Of a DNA stretch of 64,000 nucleotides, positions 18,205-26,817 are shown piece by piece. The stretch lies in assembly GCA_035765195.1 (NCBI GenBank), contig DASTYC010000038.1, positions 1 through 64,000 of the forward strand, given 5' to 3'. The position numbers and the translations under genes are program-made. Origin of the DNA: CALAED01 sp035765195 (GTDB taxonomy: Bacteria; Actinomycetota; Actinomycetes; Streptosporangiales; Streptosporangiaceae). Under the pieces are notes generated by a model. It saw only the letters and a program-made list of their open reading frames with translations, made no database searches and was not told the origin of the DNA. Position 1 is the stretch's first letter, and the number at the start of each line of letters is the position of its first letter.

Positions 18205-19308
18205 ATGATCACTGATTTTCCCGTCCTGCACGACCCGGAGGCCCGCAGCTTCGCCAGCGACAACCAGGCCGGCGTCCATCCCGAGGCGCTGGCCGCCATC
18301 GCGGCCGCCGGCGGCGGCCATCAGGTCGCCTATGGCGACGACGCCTACACCGCACGGCTGCAGCAGGTGTTCCAGGCCACGTTCGGCGAGCGTACGCGGG
18401 TCTATCCGGTCTGCACCGGCAGCGGCGCCAACGTGGTCGGGCTACAGGCGATGTGCCACCGCTGGAGCGCCGTGATCTGCGCCGAGACCGCGCACATCAA
18501 CTGCGATGAGGCCGGAGCGCCGGAGAAGGTGGCCGGGCTGAAGCTGCTCCCCGTCGCCACCCCGGACGGAAAGCTGACGCCGGAGCTGGTCGCCACCAAG
18601 GCGCACGGCTGGGGGGTGCCCCATCACGCCCAGCCACGCGTGGTCGCCATCACCCAGGTCACCGAGCTCGGCACCGTCTACACGCCCGACGAGATCGCCG
18701 AAATCTGCTCGTACGCCCACGGCCTCGGCATGCTCGTGCACATGGACGGCTCGCGCCTGGCCAACGCCGCCGCGCGTCTCGACGTGCCGCTGCGGGCCAT
18801 CACCACCGACGTGGGCGTCGACGTGCTGTCGTTCGGCGGGACGAAGAACGGCCTGATGCTCGGCGAGGCCATCGTGGTGATCAATCCGGACGCCGTGCGC
18901 GGACTGCCGTTCCTCAGGAAGGCGGGCACCCAGCTGCTGTCGAAGATGCGGTTCGTCTCTGCTCAGCTCATCGCGCTCCTCGACGGCGACCTGTGGCTGC
19001 GCAACGCCCGGCACGCCAACGAGATGGCGCAGCGGCTCGCCGCGGCGGTCGCCGAGGTGCCGGGAGTGGAGATCACCCAGCCGGTGCAGGCGAACGCGAT
19101 CTTCGCCGCCCTCCCGCGAGACGTCTCGGCCCGGCTGCGCGAGCGGTATCCGTTCTACACGTGGGAGGAACGACCCGGGGAGGAGGCGGAGGTGGTGCGC
19201 TGGATGACCGCCTTCGACACCACGGACGCGGACGTACGCGCGTTCGCGGCCGCGCTCGCCGACGCCGCGAAGGCACGGCAGACCACGGACTCGACGGACG
19301 CGCGCTGA
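18205..19308 (+). CDS. Low-specificity L-threonine aldolase family enzyme
   Basis: 367 residues from ATG at 18205 (GGTGG upstream). PLP-dependent fold type I enzyme of the threonine aldolase/beta-eliminating lyase family: FASDNQAGVHPEAL, CTGSGANVVGLQA, ETAHINCDEAGA, HMDGSRLANA and the PLP lysine K214 in SFGGTKNGLMLGEA. Cleaves threonine or similar beta-hydroxy amino acids to glycine and an aldehyde. Convergent with the downstream regulator gene. Confidence 0.88.
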   Translation: MITDFPVLHDPEARSFASDNQAGVHPEALAAIAAAGGGHQVAYGDDAYTARLQQVFQATFGERTRVYPVCTGSGANVVGLQAMCHRWSAVICAETAHINCDEAGAPEKVAGLKLLPVATPDGKLTPELVATKAHGWGVPHHAQPRVVAITQVTELGTVYTPDEIAEICSYAHGLGMLVHMDGSRLANAAARLDVPLRAITTDVGVDVLSFGGTKNGLMLGEAIVVINPDAVRGLPFLRKAGTQLLSKMRFVSAQLIALLDGDLWLRNARHANEMAQRLAAAVAEVPGVEITQPVQANAIFAALPRDVSARLRERYPFYTWEERPGEEAEVVRWMTAFDTTDADVRAFAAALADAAKARQTTDSTDAR

Positions 19309-19324
19309 CCCGGGGGCCGGATCC

Positions 19325-20230
19325 TCACAGTTCGGTGAGGATCCGGCGCAGGATCTTGGTGGTGGACGACGTGGGCTCGGCGTCGAGGCACAGCCGTTCC
19401 ATCACCGCCAGATAGCGGTCGACGTCTTCGCGCCGCTCCAGGTAGAGCGCGCTGGTCAGCTGCTCGAGGTAGACGATGTCGGGCAGGTCGGGCTCGGCGA
19501 AGCGCAAGATGCTGAACGGCCCGCCTGCCGCGGCGTGCCCGCCGCGCTGGAACGGCACGACCTGCACGGTGACGTTGGGCCTGGACGTCGCCTCGATCAG
19601 ACACTCGAGCTGGACGCGCATCACCTGACGGCCGCCCAGCGGGCGGCGCAGCGCCGCCTCGTCCACCACCACCCACAGGTGCGGCGCGTCATCGCCGAGC
19701 AGGAGCTTTTGCCGCGTCATGCGCAGGCTGACCCGCCGGTCGACCTCGTGCTGGGGCGCGTCGGCGTACCCGAGCAGCGTCACCGCGCGCGCGTAGTCTT
19801 CGGTCTGCAACAGCCCGGGGACGAACTGGACCTCGTACTGGCGGATCCGCGACGCGGCCTCCTCGAGGCCCACATAGACCTCGAACCAGGGCGGCAGCAC
19901 ATCAGAGAAGCTGTGCCACCAGCCTGGGGTGTTGGCCTGCCGGGCGAGTGAGGTCAGCGCGGCGCGTTCCTGTTCGTCGACGACGCCGTAGAGGCTGAGC
20001 AGATCGGTGACGTCACGTTCTTTGAACCCGACCCGCCCGAGCTCCATTCGGCTGATCTTGGAGTCGGATGCCCGGATCGCATACCCAGCCTCCTCGCGAC
20101 TGATATTCCGCGCCTCCCTGAGCCGGCGCAACTCGGCGCCGAGCAGAATACGCAGCACTGTCGGCCCGCCGCGTGGTCGGGCGAACATGCTGGAGGCAGA
20201 GCGCTCCCGGGCGGAATGAGCTTCGGCCAC
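19325..20230 (-). CDS. Helix-turn-helix / DUF5753 regulator
   Basis: 301 residues. N-terminal XRE-type helix-turn-helix (about 28-80: LGAELRRLREARNISREEAGYAIRASDSKISRMELGR) followed by DUF5753 (about 105-285: ARQANTPGWWHSF, YEVQFVPGLLQTEDYARA). This architecture is the actinomycete WhiJ/AbaA-linked regulator class, usually next to a DUF397 protein and an ATP-binding protein, exactly as here. Such clusters influence development and antibiotic production in Streptomyces. The GTG at 20230 is used; an internal ATG 14 codons later is also possible. Confidence 0.9.
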   Translation of the reverse strand: MAEAHSARERSASSMFARPRGGPTVLRILLGAELRRLREARNISREEAGYAIRASDSKISRMELGRVGFKERDVTDLLSLYGVVDEQERAALTSLARQANTPGWWHSFSDVLPPWFEVYVGLEEAASRIRQYEVQFVPGLLQTEDYARAVTLLGYADAPQHEVDRRVSLRMTRQKLLLGDDAPHLWVVVDEAALRRPLGGRQVMRVQLECLIEATSRPNVTVQVVPFQRGGHAAAGGPFSILRFAEPDLPDIVYLEQLTSALYLERREDVDRYLAVMERLCLDAEPTSSTTKILRRILTEL

Positions 20231-20311
20231 AGCTACTCCCGAAAGAAGGGACGGGCCAGTATCCCACTAGCGCTGTCACCCGTGCAAAGGTTTGGTATCG
20301 AAGGCCGAGGC

Positions 20312-20530
20312 TCAGCTAATGAGATGGTCGAAATCACCGTCCTTCGCCCCACCGATGAACGCCTCGATCTCCGCCCGCGAGTAAACCAGCACCGGGCCGT
20401 GGGGGTCGCGGGAGTTGCGGATCGCGATGTCTCCGTCGGGAAGCTCGGCCATCTCGACGCAGTTGCCACTCGGATTGCTCCGGCGGCTCTTTTGCCAGGC
20501 GAGTCCCGACAAATGGGACACCAGACTCAT
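20312..20530 (-). CDS. DUF397 protein
   Basis: 72 residues from ATG at 20530. The complete DUF397 core is present: WQKSRRSNPSGNCVEMAELPDGDIAIRNSRDPHGPVLVYSRAEIEAFIGGAKDGDFD. Members are small regulatory partners of DUF5753 helix-turn-helix proteins, encoded next to them. It lies 81 bp upstream of the regulator in the same direction. Palindromic TTGCA/TGCAA motifs lie 35-75 bp upstream of its start. Confidence 0.92.
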   Translation of the reverse strand: MSLVSHLSGLAWQKSRRSNPSGNCVEMAELPDGDIAIRNSRDPHGPVLVYSRAEIEAFIGGAKDGDFDHLIS

Positions 20531-20564
20531 CTTTGCCCCTCTTTGGCAGTCCAGTCAGACGCCG

Positions 20565-20605
20565 TGCACGTGCATCCGTCATTGCAGACGCTCTTGCATC
20601 TGCAA
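20565..20605. promoter_or_regulatory. TTGCA/TGCAA operator cluster in the DUF397-ATPase divergent promoter
   Basis: Within 41 bp lie the perfect palindrome TGCACGTGCA (20565-20574), TTGCAGA (20582-20588) and the perfect inverted repeat TTGCA-TC-TGCAA (20594-20605). TTGCAGA also pairs with the final TCTGCAA. The site sits between the divergent DUF397 and ATP-binding genes, where the HTH/DUF5753 protein could bind. Confidence 0.5.
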
Positions 20606-20667
20606 CGAGTAGAGAGCAAGATAGCCCACACGCACCGTCAACGCCGATTGCACCCACAGGGTTTGCC

Positions 20668-21219
20668 ATGATCGCTAATAGAGCAGGACGCTACGTCTCT
20701 CCTTCAATGGACGACGCGTGGCTCACGGCCCTCGATCTGGACCCGCAAGCGTGGCCCCCGACACCAGGCGCCGCGGCCGCCGGCCAGCGGATCGCCAGGC
20801 GGGGCCTGCGCCCCAACCTCGGCTCTCCCAAGACGGCGCGCGAGTTCACCAGGCGGACGTTCAGCGCCTGGAGCCTCGACGGCCTCTACAACGACGTCGT
20901 GGTGGTGGTGTCAGAGCTCGTCACCAACGCCCTATGCCACGGACTGGCCGACACCTCCTACTCCGCGCTGGCGCGTCCGGTGCAGCTCGTGCTGCTGGCG
21001 CGGCGCCATCGTCTGCTGACGGCGGTGGTCGACCCCAGCGACAAGACCCCCGTGCTCGGCTCGACGAAGCATTTCGCGGAGAGCGGACGCGGCCTGCGCA
21101 TCGTCGCGGTGATGAGCGACTCGTGGGGCTGGGTGCCGTTCGCGACCGGCGGCAAGGCCGTCTGGGCCGCCTTCAACATCCCCGGCGACGTCGCTCCCGC
21201 GAGCCAGACCCTGCCCTGA
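20668..21219 (+). CDS. ATP-binding protein (HATPase_c_2, anti-sigma-kinase-like)
   Basis: 183 residues from ATG at 20668. HATPase of the RsbW-like class: ARRGLRPNLGSPKTAREFTRRTFSAWSL, N box VVVVVSELVTNALCHGL, then ESGRGLRIVAVMSDSWGW and GGKAVWAAF. Third member of the conserved triad with DUF397 and HTH/DUF5753, transcribed divergently from them. Biochemical activity in such clusters is not established. A possible kinase role is inferred from the fold. Confidence 0.85.
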   Translation: MIANRAGRYVSPSMDDAWLTALDLDPQAWPPTPGAAAAGQRIARRGLRPNLGSPKTAREFTRRTFSAWSLDGLYNDVVVVVSELVTNALCHGLADTSYSALARPVQLVLLARRHRLLTAVVDPSDKTPVLGSTKHFAESGRGLRIVAVMSDSWGWVPFATGGKAVWAAFNIPGDVAPASQTLP

Positions 21220-21239
21220 AGCCCCCCGGCGGGCGATCG

Positions 21240-22715
21240 TCAGACATCCTCCCGCGGGCGCGCCTCGGTGTGCCCGGTGGCCTCGGTGAACGCCTGCGCG
21301 ACGCGCAGCAGCCACCCGTCCGCGCCGTACGGCGCCACGAGCTGCAGGCCGACCGGGAGCCCGCCCGGGGTGAAACCGGCCGGCACGGACACCGCCGGGT
21401 GCGCCGTCACGGTGATGCGCGAGCAGGTGCGCATCCAGTCGATGTAGGTCCGCTGCGGCTCGCCGGCGATCTCGGTCACCCACTCCCGCTCGACCGGGAA
21501 GGGCACGACCTGCGCGGTCGGCAGCGCCAGCAGGTCGAACCCGCCCCCCGCTCCGTCACCCGCCCCTGCACCCGCGCCGGCACCGGCCCCCGGTCGAGTT
21601 CCCGCCCGGGCCCGGGCTCCGGACAAGAACGCGCGCATGCGGTTGATGATCCGCGTGCGTTCTGAGCGCGCCGCCGCGATCTCGGCGGCGCCGAGCGCGA
21701 GGCCCTTTTCGATGTTCCAGGCGAGCGTGTCCTTGAGCCGCTCGCGCGGCAGGTGGGCCAGGCGCACCATATTGAGCGCCCGCAACACCTGGAAGACCTC
21801 GTCGGCGGCGGTGAGTTCGGGCTCGGCGTCCACGACCTCACAGCCCATCGCCGCCAAGGCCGCCCTGGCCCCGGCCAGCACCTCGGTCACGGCGGGCTCG
21901 ACGGCGAGGCCGCCGAGGTCGGTGCTCCAGGCGACGCGCAGCCCGCGCGGGTCGACCGGCCGCAGGTCGAGGAAGTCGCCGGGCCGGTCCGGCCGGGCCA
22001 GCGGCCGGGCGGAGTCGCGCCCGCACATGCCGGCGAGCAGCAGCGCGGCGTCGGCCGGGGTCCGGGCGATCGGTCCGACGACCGACAGCGGGTCGAACGG
22101 ATCGTCGGCGTCGTCGAGCGGCACGAGGCCGGGAGTCGTACGCAGCCCCACCACGTTGCAGAACGCCGCCGGGTTGCGCACGCTGGCGGCCAGATCCGAC
22201 CCGTCTCCGAACGGGACCAGCCGCGCCGCCACCGCGGCCGCCGCGCCGCCGCTGCTGCCGCCCGGCGTACGGGACAGGTCGTAGGGGTTGCGCGTCACGC
22301 CGAAGATCGGGTTGAAGGTCTGCGAACCCGCGGCGAACTCCGGCGTGTTGGTCTTGCCGATCACGATGGCCCCGGCGCGCTTGAGCGACGCGACGTACGC
22401 GGAGTCGCGCTCCGGCACATGGTCGGCCATGAGCGGCGAGCCGTAGGTCGTGCGGATCCCCGCGGTGTCGGCGTTGTCCTTGATCGCGATGGGCAGGCCG
22501 TGCAGCGGCCCGAGAAACTCCCCGTCCGCGGCGGCCTTGTCCGCGGCCGCGGCGGCCGCCCCCGCCCGCTCGGCGACGAGCGTGACGACCGCGTTGAGCG
22601 CGGGGTTGCGCCGCTCGATCCGATCGAGGTGGGCCGCCAGCACCTCCGCGGCCGACACCTCCCGGGTGCGCAGCATCCTGGCCAGGGTCACGGCGGACAG
22701 CTCGGCGAGTTCCAT
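21240..22715 (-). CDS. Amidase (amidase signature family)
   Basis: 491 residues from ATG at 22715. Amidase signature enzyme with the Ser-cisSer-Lys triad: K in GLPIAIKDNADTAG, TPGGSSGGAAAAVAARLVPFGDGSD containing both serines. Hydrolyses a carboxylic amide; substrate unknown. It is not GatA-like in context, as no gatB or gatC is adjacent. Around residue 395 a Gly-Ala repeat insertion (GAGAGAGAGAGDGAGGG) interrupts the C-terminal part of the fold. The terminal ATG overlaps no other gene. Confidence 0.88.
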   Translation of the reverse strand: MELAELSAVTLARMLRTREVSAAEVLAAHLDRIERRNPALNAVVTLVAERAGAAAAAADKAAADGEFLGPLHGLPIAIKDNADTAGIRTTYGSPLMADHVPERDSAYVASLKRAGAIVIGKTNTPEFAAGSQTFNPIFGVTRNPYDLSRTPGGSSGGAAAAVAARLVPFGDGSDLAASVRNPAAFCNVVGLRTTPGLVPLDDADDPFDPLSVVGPIARTPADAALLLAGMCGRDSARPLARPDRPGDFLDLRPVDPRGLRVAWSTDLGGLAVEPAVTEVLAGARAALAAMGCEVVDAEPELTAADEVFQVLRALNMVRLAHLPRERLKDTLAWNIEKGLALGAAEIAAARSERTRIINRMRAFLSGARARAGTRPGAGAGAGAGAGDGAGGGFDLLALPTAQVVPFPVEREWVTEIAGEPQRTYIDWMRTCSRITVTAHPAVSVPAGFTPGGLPVGLQLVAPYGADGWLLRVAQAFTEATGHTEARPREDV

Positions 22716-22795
22716 GGCCCGATTATCCGCCCCGCCGGACGGCTTGCCGTGATCATGCGCGCGATCACGTGCCGGCCGGCCGCGTCGTTCGGACC

Positions 22796-23590
22796 CTAGC
22801 CGTTCGCCGGGAGCCAGCCGACGTGGCCGACGAGCAGCACGTAACCGACGAACGCGACGATGTCGATCAATGCGTGCGCCATGACCAAGGGCATCACCCG
22901 GCCCCAGCGCCGGTACAGCACGTAGAAGATGACCCCCATGACCGCGTTGCCGACGAATCCGCCCACGCCCTGGTAGAGGTGATAGCTGCCGCGCAGCAGC
23001 GCACTGGCCGCGACCGTACCGCCCGGCCGCCAGCCCAGCTGATCGAGCCGGTGCACGAGATAGCCGAGCACGATGGTCTCCTCCAGCACGGCGTTTTGCG
23101 CCGCGGCGGCGACCAGCACCGGGATCCGCCACCACACATCGGGCAGGTTGGTCGGCACCACGGTGAGATTCAGCCCGGACGCGCGGGCGGCCAGGTAGAG
23201 CGCGAGCCCCGATCCGCCGATCACGGCCGCCACCACCGCGCCCCGGCCGAGATCGCGGCCCTTCTGGTCGAGCGACAGGCCGAGGGTGCCGCGCATCGAC
23301 TCGCCGCCGCGGCTCAGCAGATGGGCGGCCAGCGCCACCGGCACGAGGGCGGTGGCGATGCCGAAGAGCTGCCAGGCCAGGCCCAGCCAGGGCCGGCCGG
23401 GTGCCTGATCGGTCACCAGCTGGGCCGTCTGCTCGGCCAGCGGCCTGGCCGCGGTCACCGAGCCGAGGAACGACAACAACGCCGCGACCCCCGAGGCGCC
23501 CAGCGACAGCGCGAGCACCAGGACGACCTCACGGGCCAGCACGCCGCGGGGGGCCCGTGCGGCGGCGTCGCGCGCCAGTTCCCGAGTCAC
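22796..23590 (-). CDS. CPBP-family (Abi/CAAX-like) membrane protein
   Basis: 264 residues from GTG at 23590. Six or more hydrophobic helices. The CPBP motifs are recognisable: LEETIVLGYL (E170, E171), YHLYQG and the HALID segment. The canonical EExxxR arginine is Leu (L175). Family members are intramembrane glutamic proteases or protease-like proteins involved in bacteriocin immunity and protein processing. With the Arg missing, the activity is uncertain. Confidence 0.8.
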   Translation of the reverse strand: MTRELARDAAARAPRGVLAREVVLVLALSLGASGVAALLSFLGSVTAARPLAEQTAQLVTDQAPGRPWLGLAWQLFGIATALVPVALAAHLLSRGGESMRGTLGLSLDQKGRDLGRGAVVAAVIGGSGLALYLAARASGLNLTVVPTNLPDVWWRIPVLVAAAAQNAVLEETIVLGYLVHRLDQLGWRPGGTVAASALLRGSYHLYQGVGGFVGNAVMGVIFYVLYRRWGRVMPLVMAHALIDIVAFVGYVLLVGHVGWLPANG

Positions 23591-23660
23591 AGCCGAATCG
23601 TCCCATCCGGGCCCCGCACATGGCCGGGCGGGCGGCCGCCGGCCCGCCTAGGATCGGTTC

Positions 23661-24500
23661 ATGGAAACTGCGCTTGTGCTCGGCGGCGGGGGTGTGACAG
23701 GGATCGCCTGGGAGTGGGGCATGCTCGCCGGCCTCGCCGAGGCGGGCATCGATCTGTCCACGGCGGACCTCGTGATCGGCACCTCGGCCGGGTCGGTGGT
23801 GGGCGCGCAGGTGGCGGCCGGCCTTGCCGCCAAAGACCGCTACGCCGCGCAGCTGACCGCCGCCGGCGGTGAGCTGACGGCTCGGCTGACCGGTCTGGTG
23901 TGGGCGCAGATCGCGTGGGCGGTGCTCCGCTCGCGCATTCCCCAGCGCGCCCGCGCCCGCATCGGGCGCATGGCGCTCGCCGCCAAGACGGTGCCCGAGG
24001 CCGAGCGCAGGGCCGTGATCGAGGCCCGGCTGCCGGTGCGCACCTGGCCGGATCGCAAGTTGCTGATCACCGCGGTCGACGCGTTGAGCGGCGAGTTCGT
24101 CACCTTCGACAAGGACAGCGGCGTGTCGCTCGTCGACGCGGTCGCCGCCAGCTGCGCGGTGCCCGGCGTCTGGCCGCCCGTCACGATCAACGACCGCCGC
24201 TACATCGACGGCGGCGTGCGCTCGGCCGCCAACGCCGACCTCGCCACCGGCTACGCACGGGTCGTGGTGCTGGCGCCGATCACCTCGGGCTTCGGCCCGC
24301 TGCCGAGCGTCGCCCGTCAGGTCTCCCAGCTGCCGGAAGGCGCGCGGGTGATCGTGCTCAGCCCCGACAAGGCCGCCAGGAAGGCGATCGGCCGCAACAT
24401 GCTCGACCCGGCCCGCCGCGCCGCCGCGGCCAAGGCGGGCCACGCGCAGGCCGCGACGGTCACCGAATCAGTCGCGGCCGTCTGGCCGAGCCCGCGATGA
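23661..24500 (+). CDS. Patatin-like phospholipase
   Basis: 279 residues from ATG at 23661. Patatin fold: oxyanion loop GGGGVTG (8-14), nucleophile S42 in GTSAGS, catalytic Asp D183 in IDGGVRS. A Ser-Asp dyad acyl hydrolase acting on phospholipids or other lipids. No signal peptide is seen. It is divergent from the CPBP gene and convergent with the PP2C gene 25 bp downstream. Confidence 0.92.
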   Translation: METALVLGGGGVTGIAWEWGMLAGLAEAGIDLSTADLVIGTSAGSVVGAQVAAGLAAKDRYAAQLTAAGGELTARLTGLVWAQIAWAVLRSRIPQRARARIGRMALAAKTVPEAERRAVIEARLPVRTWPDRKLLITAVDALSGEFVTFDKDSGVSLVDAVAASCAVPGVWPPVTINDRRYIDGGVRSAANADLATGYARVVVLAPITSGFGPLPSVARQVSQLPEGARVIVLSPDKAARKAIGRNMLDPARRAAAAKAGHAQAATVTESVAAVWPSPR

Positions 24501-24525
24501 TCGCCCGCCGCGTCGGGCAAGGCCG

Positions 24526-25290
24526 CTAGGTGGCGGCGGCGCCGACCGTGACCGGCCGGGGCGGGGCGCTTCCGAACGCCGCGGCGGCGTCGGCCGCGGC
24601 GAGATCGGCGACGACGCAGGTGACGTTGTCGGGGCCGCCCGCGGCGTTGGCGATGTCGATGAGCCGGTGTACCGCGTCGGCGGGCGACGACGCCGCGGCG
24701 AGCACCTCGCCGATCGCCGCGTCGGTGACGGCGTCGGTGAGCCCGTCGGAGCACAGCAGGTAACGGTCGCCGACCTCCGCCGTGCGCGTGGTCAGGTCGG
24801 GGGTGCGGTCCTGGCGCCCGTCGAGCACGCGGAACAGCACATGGGACAACTGGGGCACGCCCGACCCCTCGCCCAGCAGCTGGTCCATCGTGTGGTCGTC
24901 GGTGAGGCGGGAAAGCTCGCCGCCGCGCAACAGGTAACAGCGCGAATCGCCGATGTGGGCGAGGGCCACCTGCGCGTCCGACCACAACATCGCGGTCAGC
25001 GTGGTGCCCATCCGGCCGAGGTCGGGATGGGCGTCGACGGCGCGGCACAGCGCGGCGTGGGCGTTGGCGACCGCGTCGCCGAGCGTGCGCGACAGGTCGG
25101 TGGCGGGGACCTTGGCGTCGAACGACCGCAGCTCGCCGATGACGGTCGAGCTGGCCACCTCGCCGCCGGCGTACCCGCCCATGCCGTCAGCGACGGCCAG
25201 CAGGTGCGCTCCGGCGTAGGCCGAGTCTTCGTTGTTCTCGCGGTGGCGACCGACGTCGGAGCCAGCGGCGTAGATGAGTGCGGTGTTCAT
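24526..25290 (-). CDS. PP2C-family Ser/Thr protein phosphatase
   Basis: 254 residues from ATG at 25290. Metal-dependent phosphatase motifs in order: GRHRENNEDSAYAG, VADGMGGYAGGEVAS, GTTLTAML, HIGDSRCYLLR, LTDDHT, LCSDGLTDAV and GGPDNVTCVV. A single catalytic domain with no membrane anchor, unlike PstP. It probably reverses a Ser/Thr kinase; no kinase gene of that type is in the window. Confidence 0.92.
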   Translation of the reverse strand: MNTALIYAAGSDVGRHRENNEDSAYAGAHLLAVADGMGGYAGGEVASSTVIGELRSFDAKVPATDLSRTLGDAVANAHAALCRAVDAHPDLGRMGTTLTAMLWSDAQVALAHIGDSRCYLLRGGELSRLTDDHTMDQLLGEGSGVPQLSHVLFRVLDGRQDRTPDLTTRTAEVGDRYLLCSDGLTDAVTDAAIGEVLAAASSPADAVHRLIDIANAAGGPDNVTCVVADLAAADAAAAFGSAPPRPVTVGAAAT

Positions 25291-25443
25291 GTGAGTGTCG
25301 ACGGCGATCGTAGCAAGGTGCGGGCGCCCGGCGTGGCCCTGAGCGGCCTTGACACGATCCCGACGGCCCGATCGCGGCGCGGCCCGCGGGTCCGGACCCG
25401 GATCCGGCCTGGAAACCGGGCCTGTCCGTGCGCCGCCGGGCGG

Positions 25444-26652
25444 TCACGGGGCGAAGGGCAGGCCCGTGTAATTTTCGGCGAGGCCGGCCGCGGCGGCGCG
25501 CGAACTCGCGACGTAGCGCAGCCGCGCCAGGTTGCGCCGGTGGGCGAAGCCGTCGTCGCCGGGCTCGCGGTGCAGCATCGAGGTCATCCAGTACGAGAAG
25601 TCCTGCACCCGCCACACACGGTCCAGGCAGGCCGCCGAGTACCCGGCCAGCAGGTCGTCGCGGCCCGTCCGGTACCACTCGGCGAGCGCGTGGGACAGCA
25701 CGCGGACGTCGGCGACGGCGAGGTTCATCCCCTTGGCCCCGGTCGGCGGCACGATGTGCGCGGCGTCGCCGGCGAGGAAGAGCCTGCCGTACTGCATCGG
25801 CTCCACCACGAAGCTGCGCATCGCGGTGATGGCCTTGTCGACGATCGGGCCTTCCTTGAGGCTCCAGCCGTCGCGGGTGGCGAACCGGCTGTGCAGTTCC
25901 TCCCAGATCCGCTCATCGGGCCAGTTGGCGATGTCCTCGTCCGGGTCGACCTGGATGTAGAGCCGGCTCAGCTCGGGCGAGCGCAGGCTGTGCAGCGCGA
26001 ACCCGCGGTCGTGGTAGCAGTAGATCAGCTCGTCGGTGGACGGCGGCACCGTGGCCAGGATGCCCAGCCAGCCGTAGGGGTAGACGTGGTCGTAGACCGA
26101 AAGCGCCCCGGCCGGGATCGACGGGCGGCACACCCCGTGGAAGCCGTCGCAGCCGGCGATGAAGTCGCACGCGAGCTCGCGCGGCTCGCCGTCGAGGTTG
26201 TAGTGGATCTTCGGCTCGTCCGAGTCGAGGTCGTGCACGCTGACGTCGGCGACCTCGAAGTGGACACGGCCGCCGGCGGCCAGCCGCGCCTCGGTGAGAT
26301 CCTCGACCACCTTCTGCTGGCCGTAGATGACGATGGTGCGGCCGCCGGCCAGTTCGCTCAGCGGAATCCGGTGCCCGGCGCCTTCGAACCGCAGCTCCAG
26401 GCCGTGGTGGACGATGCCCTCGCGGGCCAGCCGCTCCCCCACGCCGGTCTCGGTCAGCAGGTCGGCGGTGGCCTGCTCCAGCACCCCGGCCCGTACGCGC
26501 TGCTGGACGTACTCGCGGCTGCGGTTTTCCAGCACCACCGACTCCACACCCGCCAGATGCAGCAGGTGCGCCAGCAACAGGCCGGCCGGGCCCGCGCCGA
26601 CGATGCCCACCTGTGTCCGTGTGACCGCCCTTGTGGCCATGTGTGCCGTCAC
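25444..26652 (-). CDS. pobA: 4-hydroxybenzoate 3-monooxygenase
   Basis: 402 residues from GTG at 26652 (GGGAGG very close upstream); ATG at 26640 is an alternative. Flavoprotein aromatic hydroxylase: GIVGAGPAGLLLAHLL at the N-terminus, CDFIAGCDGFHG, and GRLFLAGDAAHIVPPTGAKGMNLAVADV. Residues typical of PobA (VRAGVLEQ, YGQQKVVEDL, YPYGWLGILA) support the specific call. Converts 4-hydroxybenzoate to protocatechuate using NAD(P)H and O2. Divergent from pcaIJD across 165 bp that contains a candidate IclR-type operator. Confidence 0.93.
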   Translation of the reverse strand: MTAHMATRAVTRTQVGIVGAGPAGLLLAHLLHLAGVESVVLENRSREYVQQRVRAGVLEQATADLLTETGVGERLAREGIVHHGLELRFEGAGHRIPLSELAGGRTIVIYGQQKVVEDLTEARLAAGGRVHFEVADVSVHDLDSDEPKIHYNLDGEPRELACDFIAGCDGFHGVCRPSIPAGALSVYDHVYPYGWLGILATVPPSTDELIYCYHDRGFALHSLRSPELSRLYIQVDPDEDIANWPDERIWEELHSRFATRDGWSLKEGPIVDKAITAMRSFVVEPMQYGRLFLAGDAAHIVPPTGAKGMNLAVADVRVLSHALAEWYRTGRDDLLAGYSAACLDRVWRVQDFSYWMTSMLHREPGDDGFAHRRNLARLRYVASSRAAAAGLAENYTGLPFAP

Positions 26653-26765
26653 CGTCCTCCCGCCGTACGCCCGCCCGCCCGCCGGCCCGCGCGATCGACA
26701 GTCGCGAGCCGCCCCGCGGAACCCTCACGTTTTCAACCTAGACCTGAGTCGCGGCCGCTGAGTAT

Positions 26766-26780
26766 GTTCGCTACGAGAAC
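26766..26780. promoter_or_regulatory. Candidate PcaR/IclR operator between pobA and pcaI
   Basis: GTTCGCTACGAGAAC is a 15-bp interrupted palindrome (GTTC...GAAC) in the divergent promoter region. Its GTTCG half and length resemble the 15-bp sites bound by PcaR/PobR/PcaU-type IclR regulators of beta-ketoadipate genes. An IclR regulator gene lies at the end of the same cluster. Confidence 0.45.
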
Positions 26781-26817
26781 TTGCGTGCGGAAGACGAACA
26801 AGCGCTCGGAGGTGGCC

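Noticed and set aside
24667..26817. Plus-strand frame that would extend pcaI upstream by over 700 codons
   Set aside because: Antisense to pobA and the PP2C gene. pcaI has an ideal ribosome-binding site at 26808 and homology begins there.
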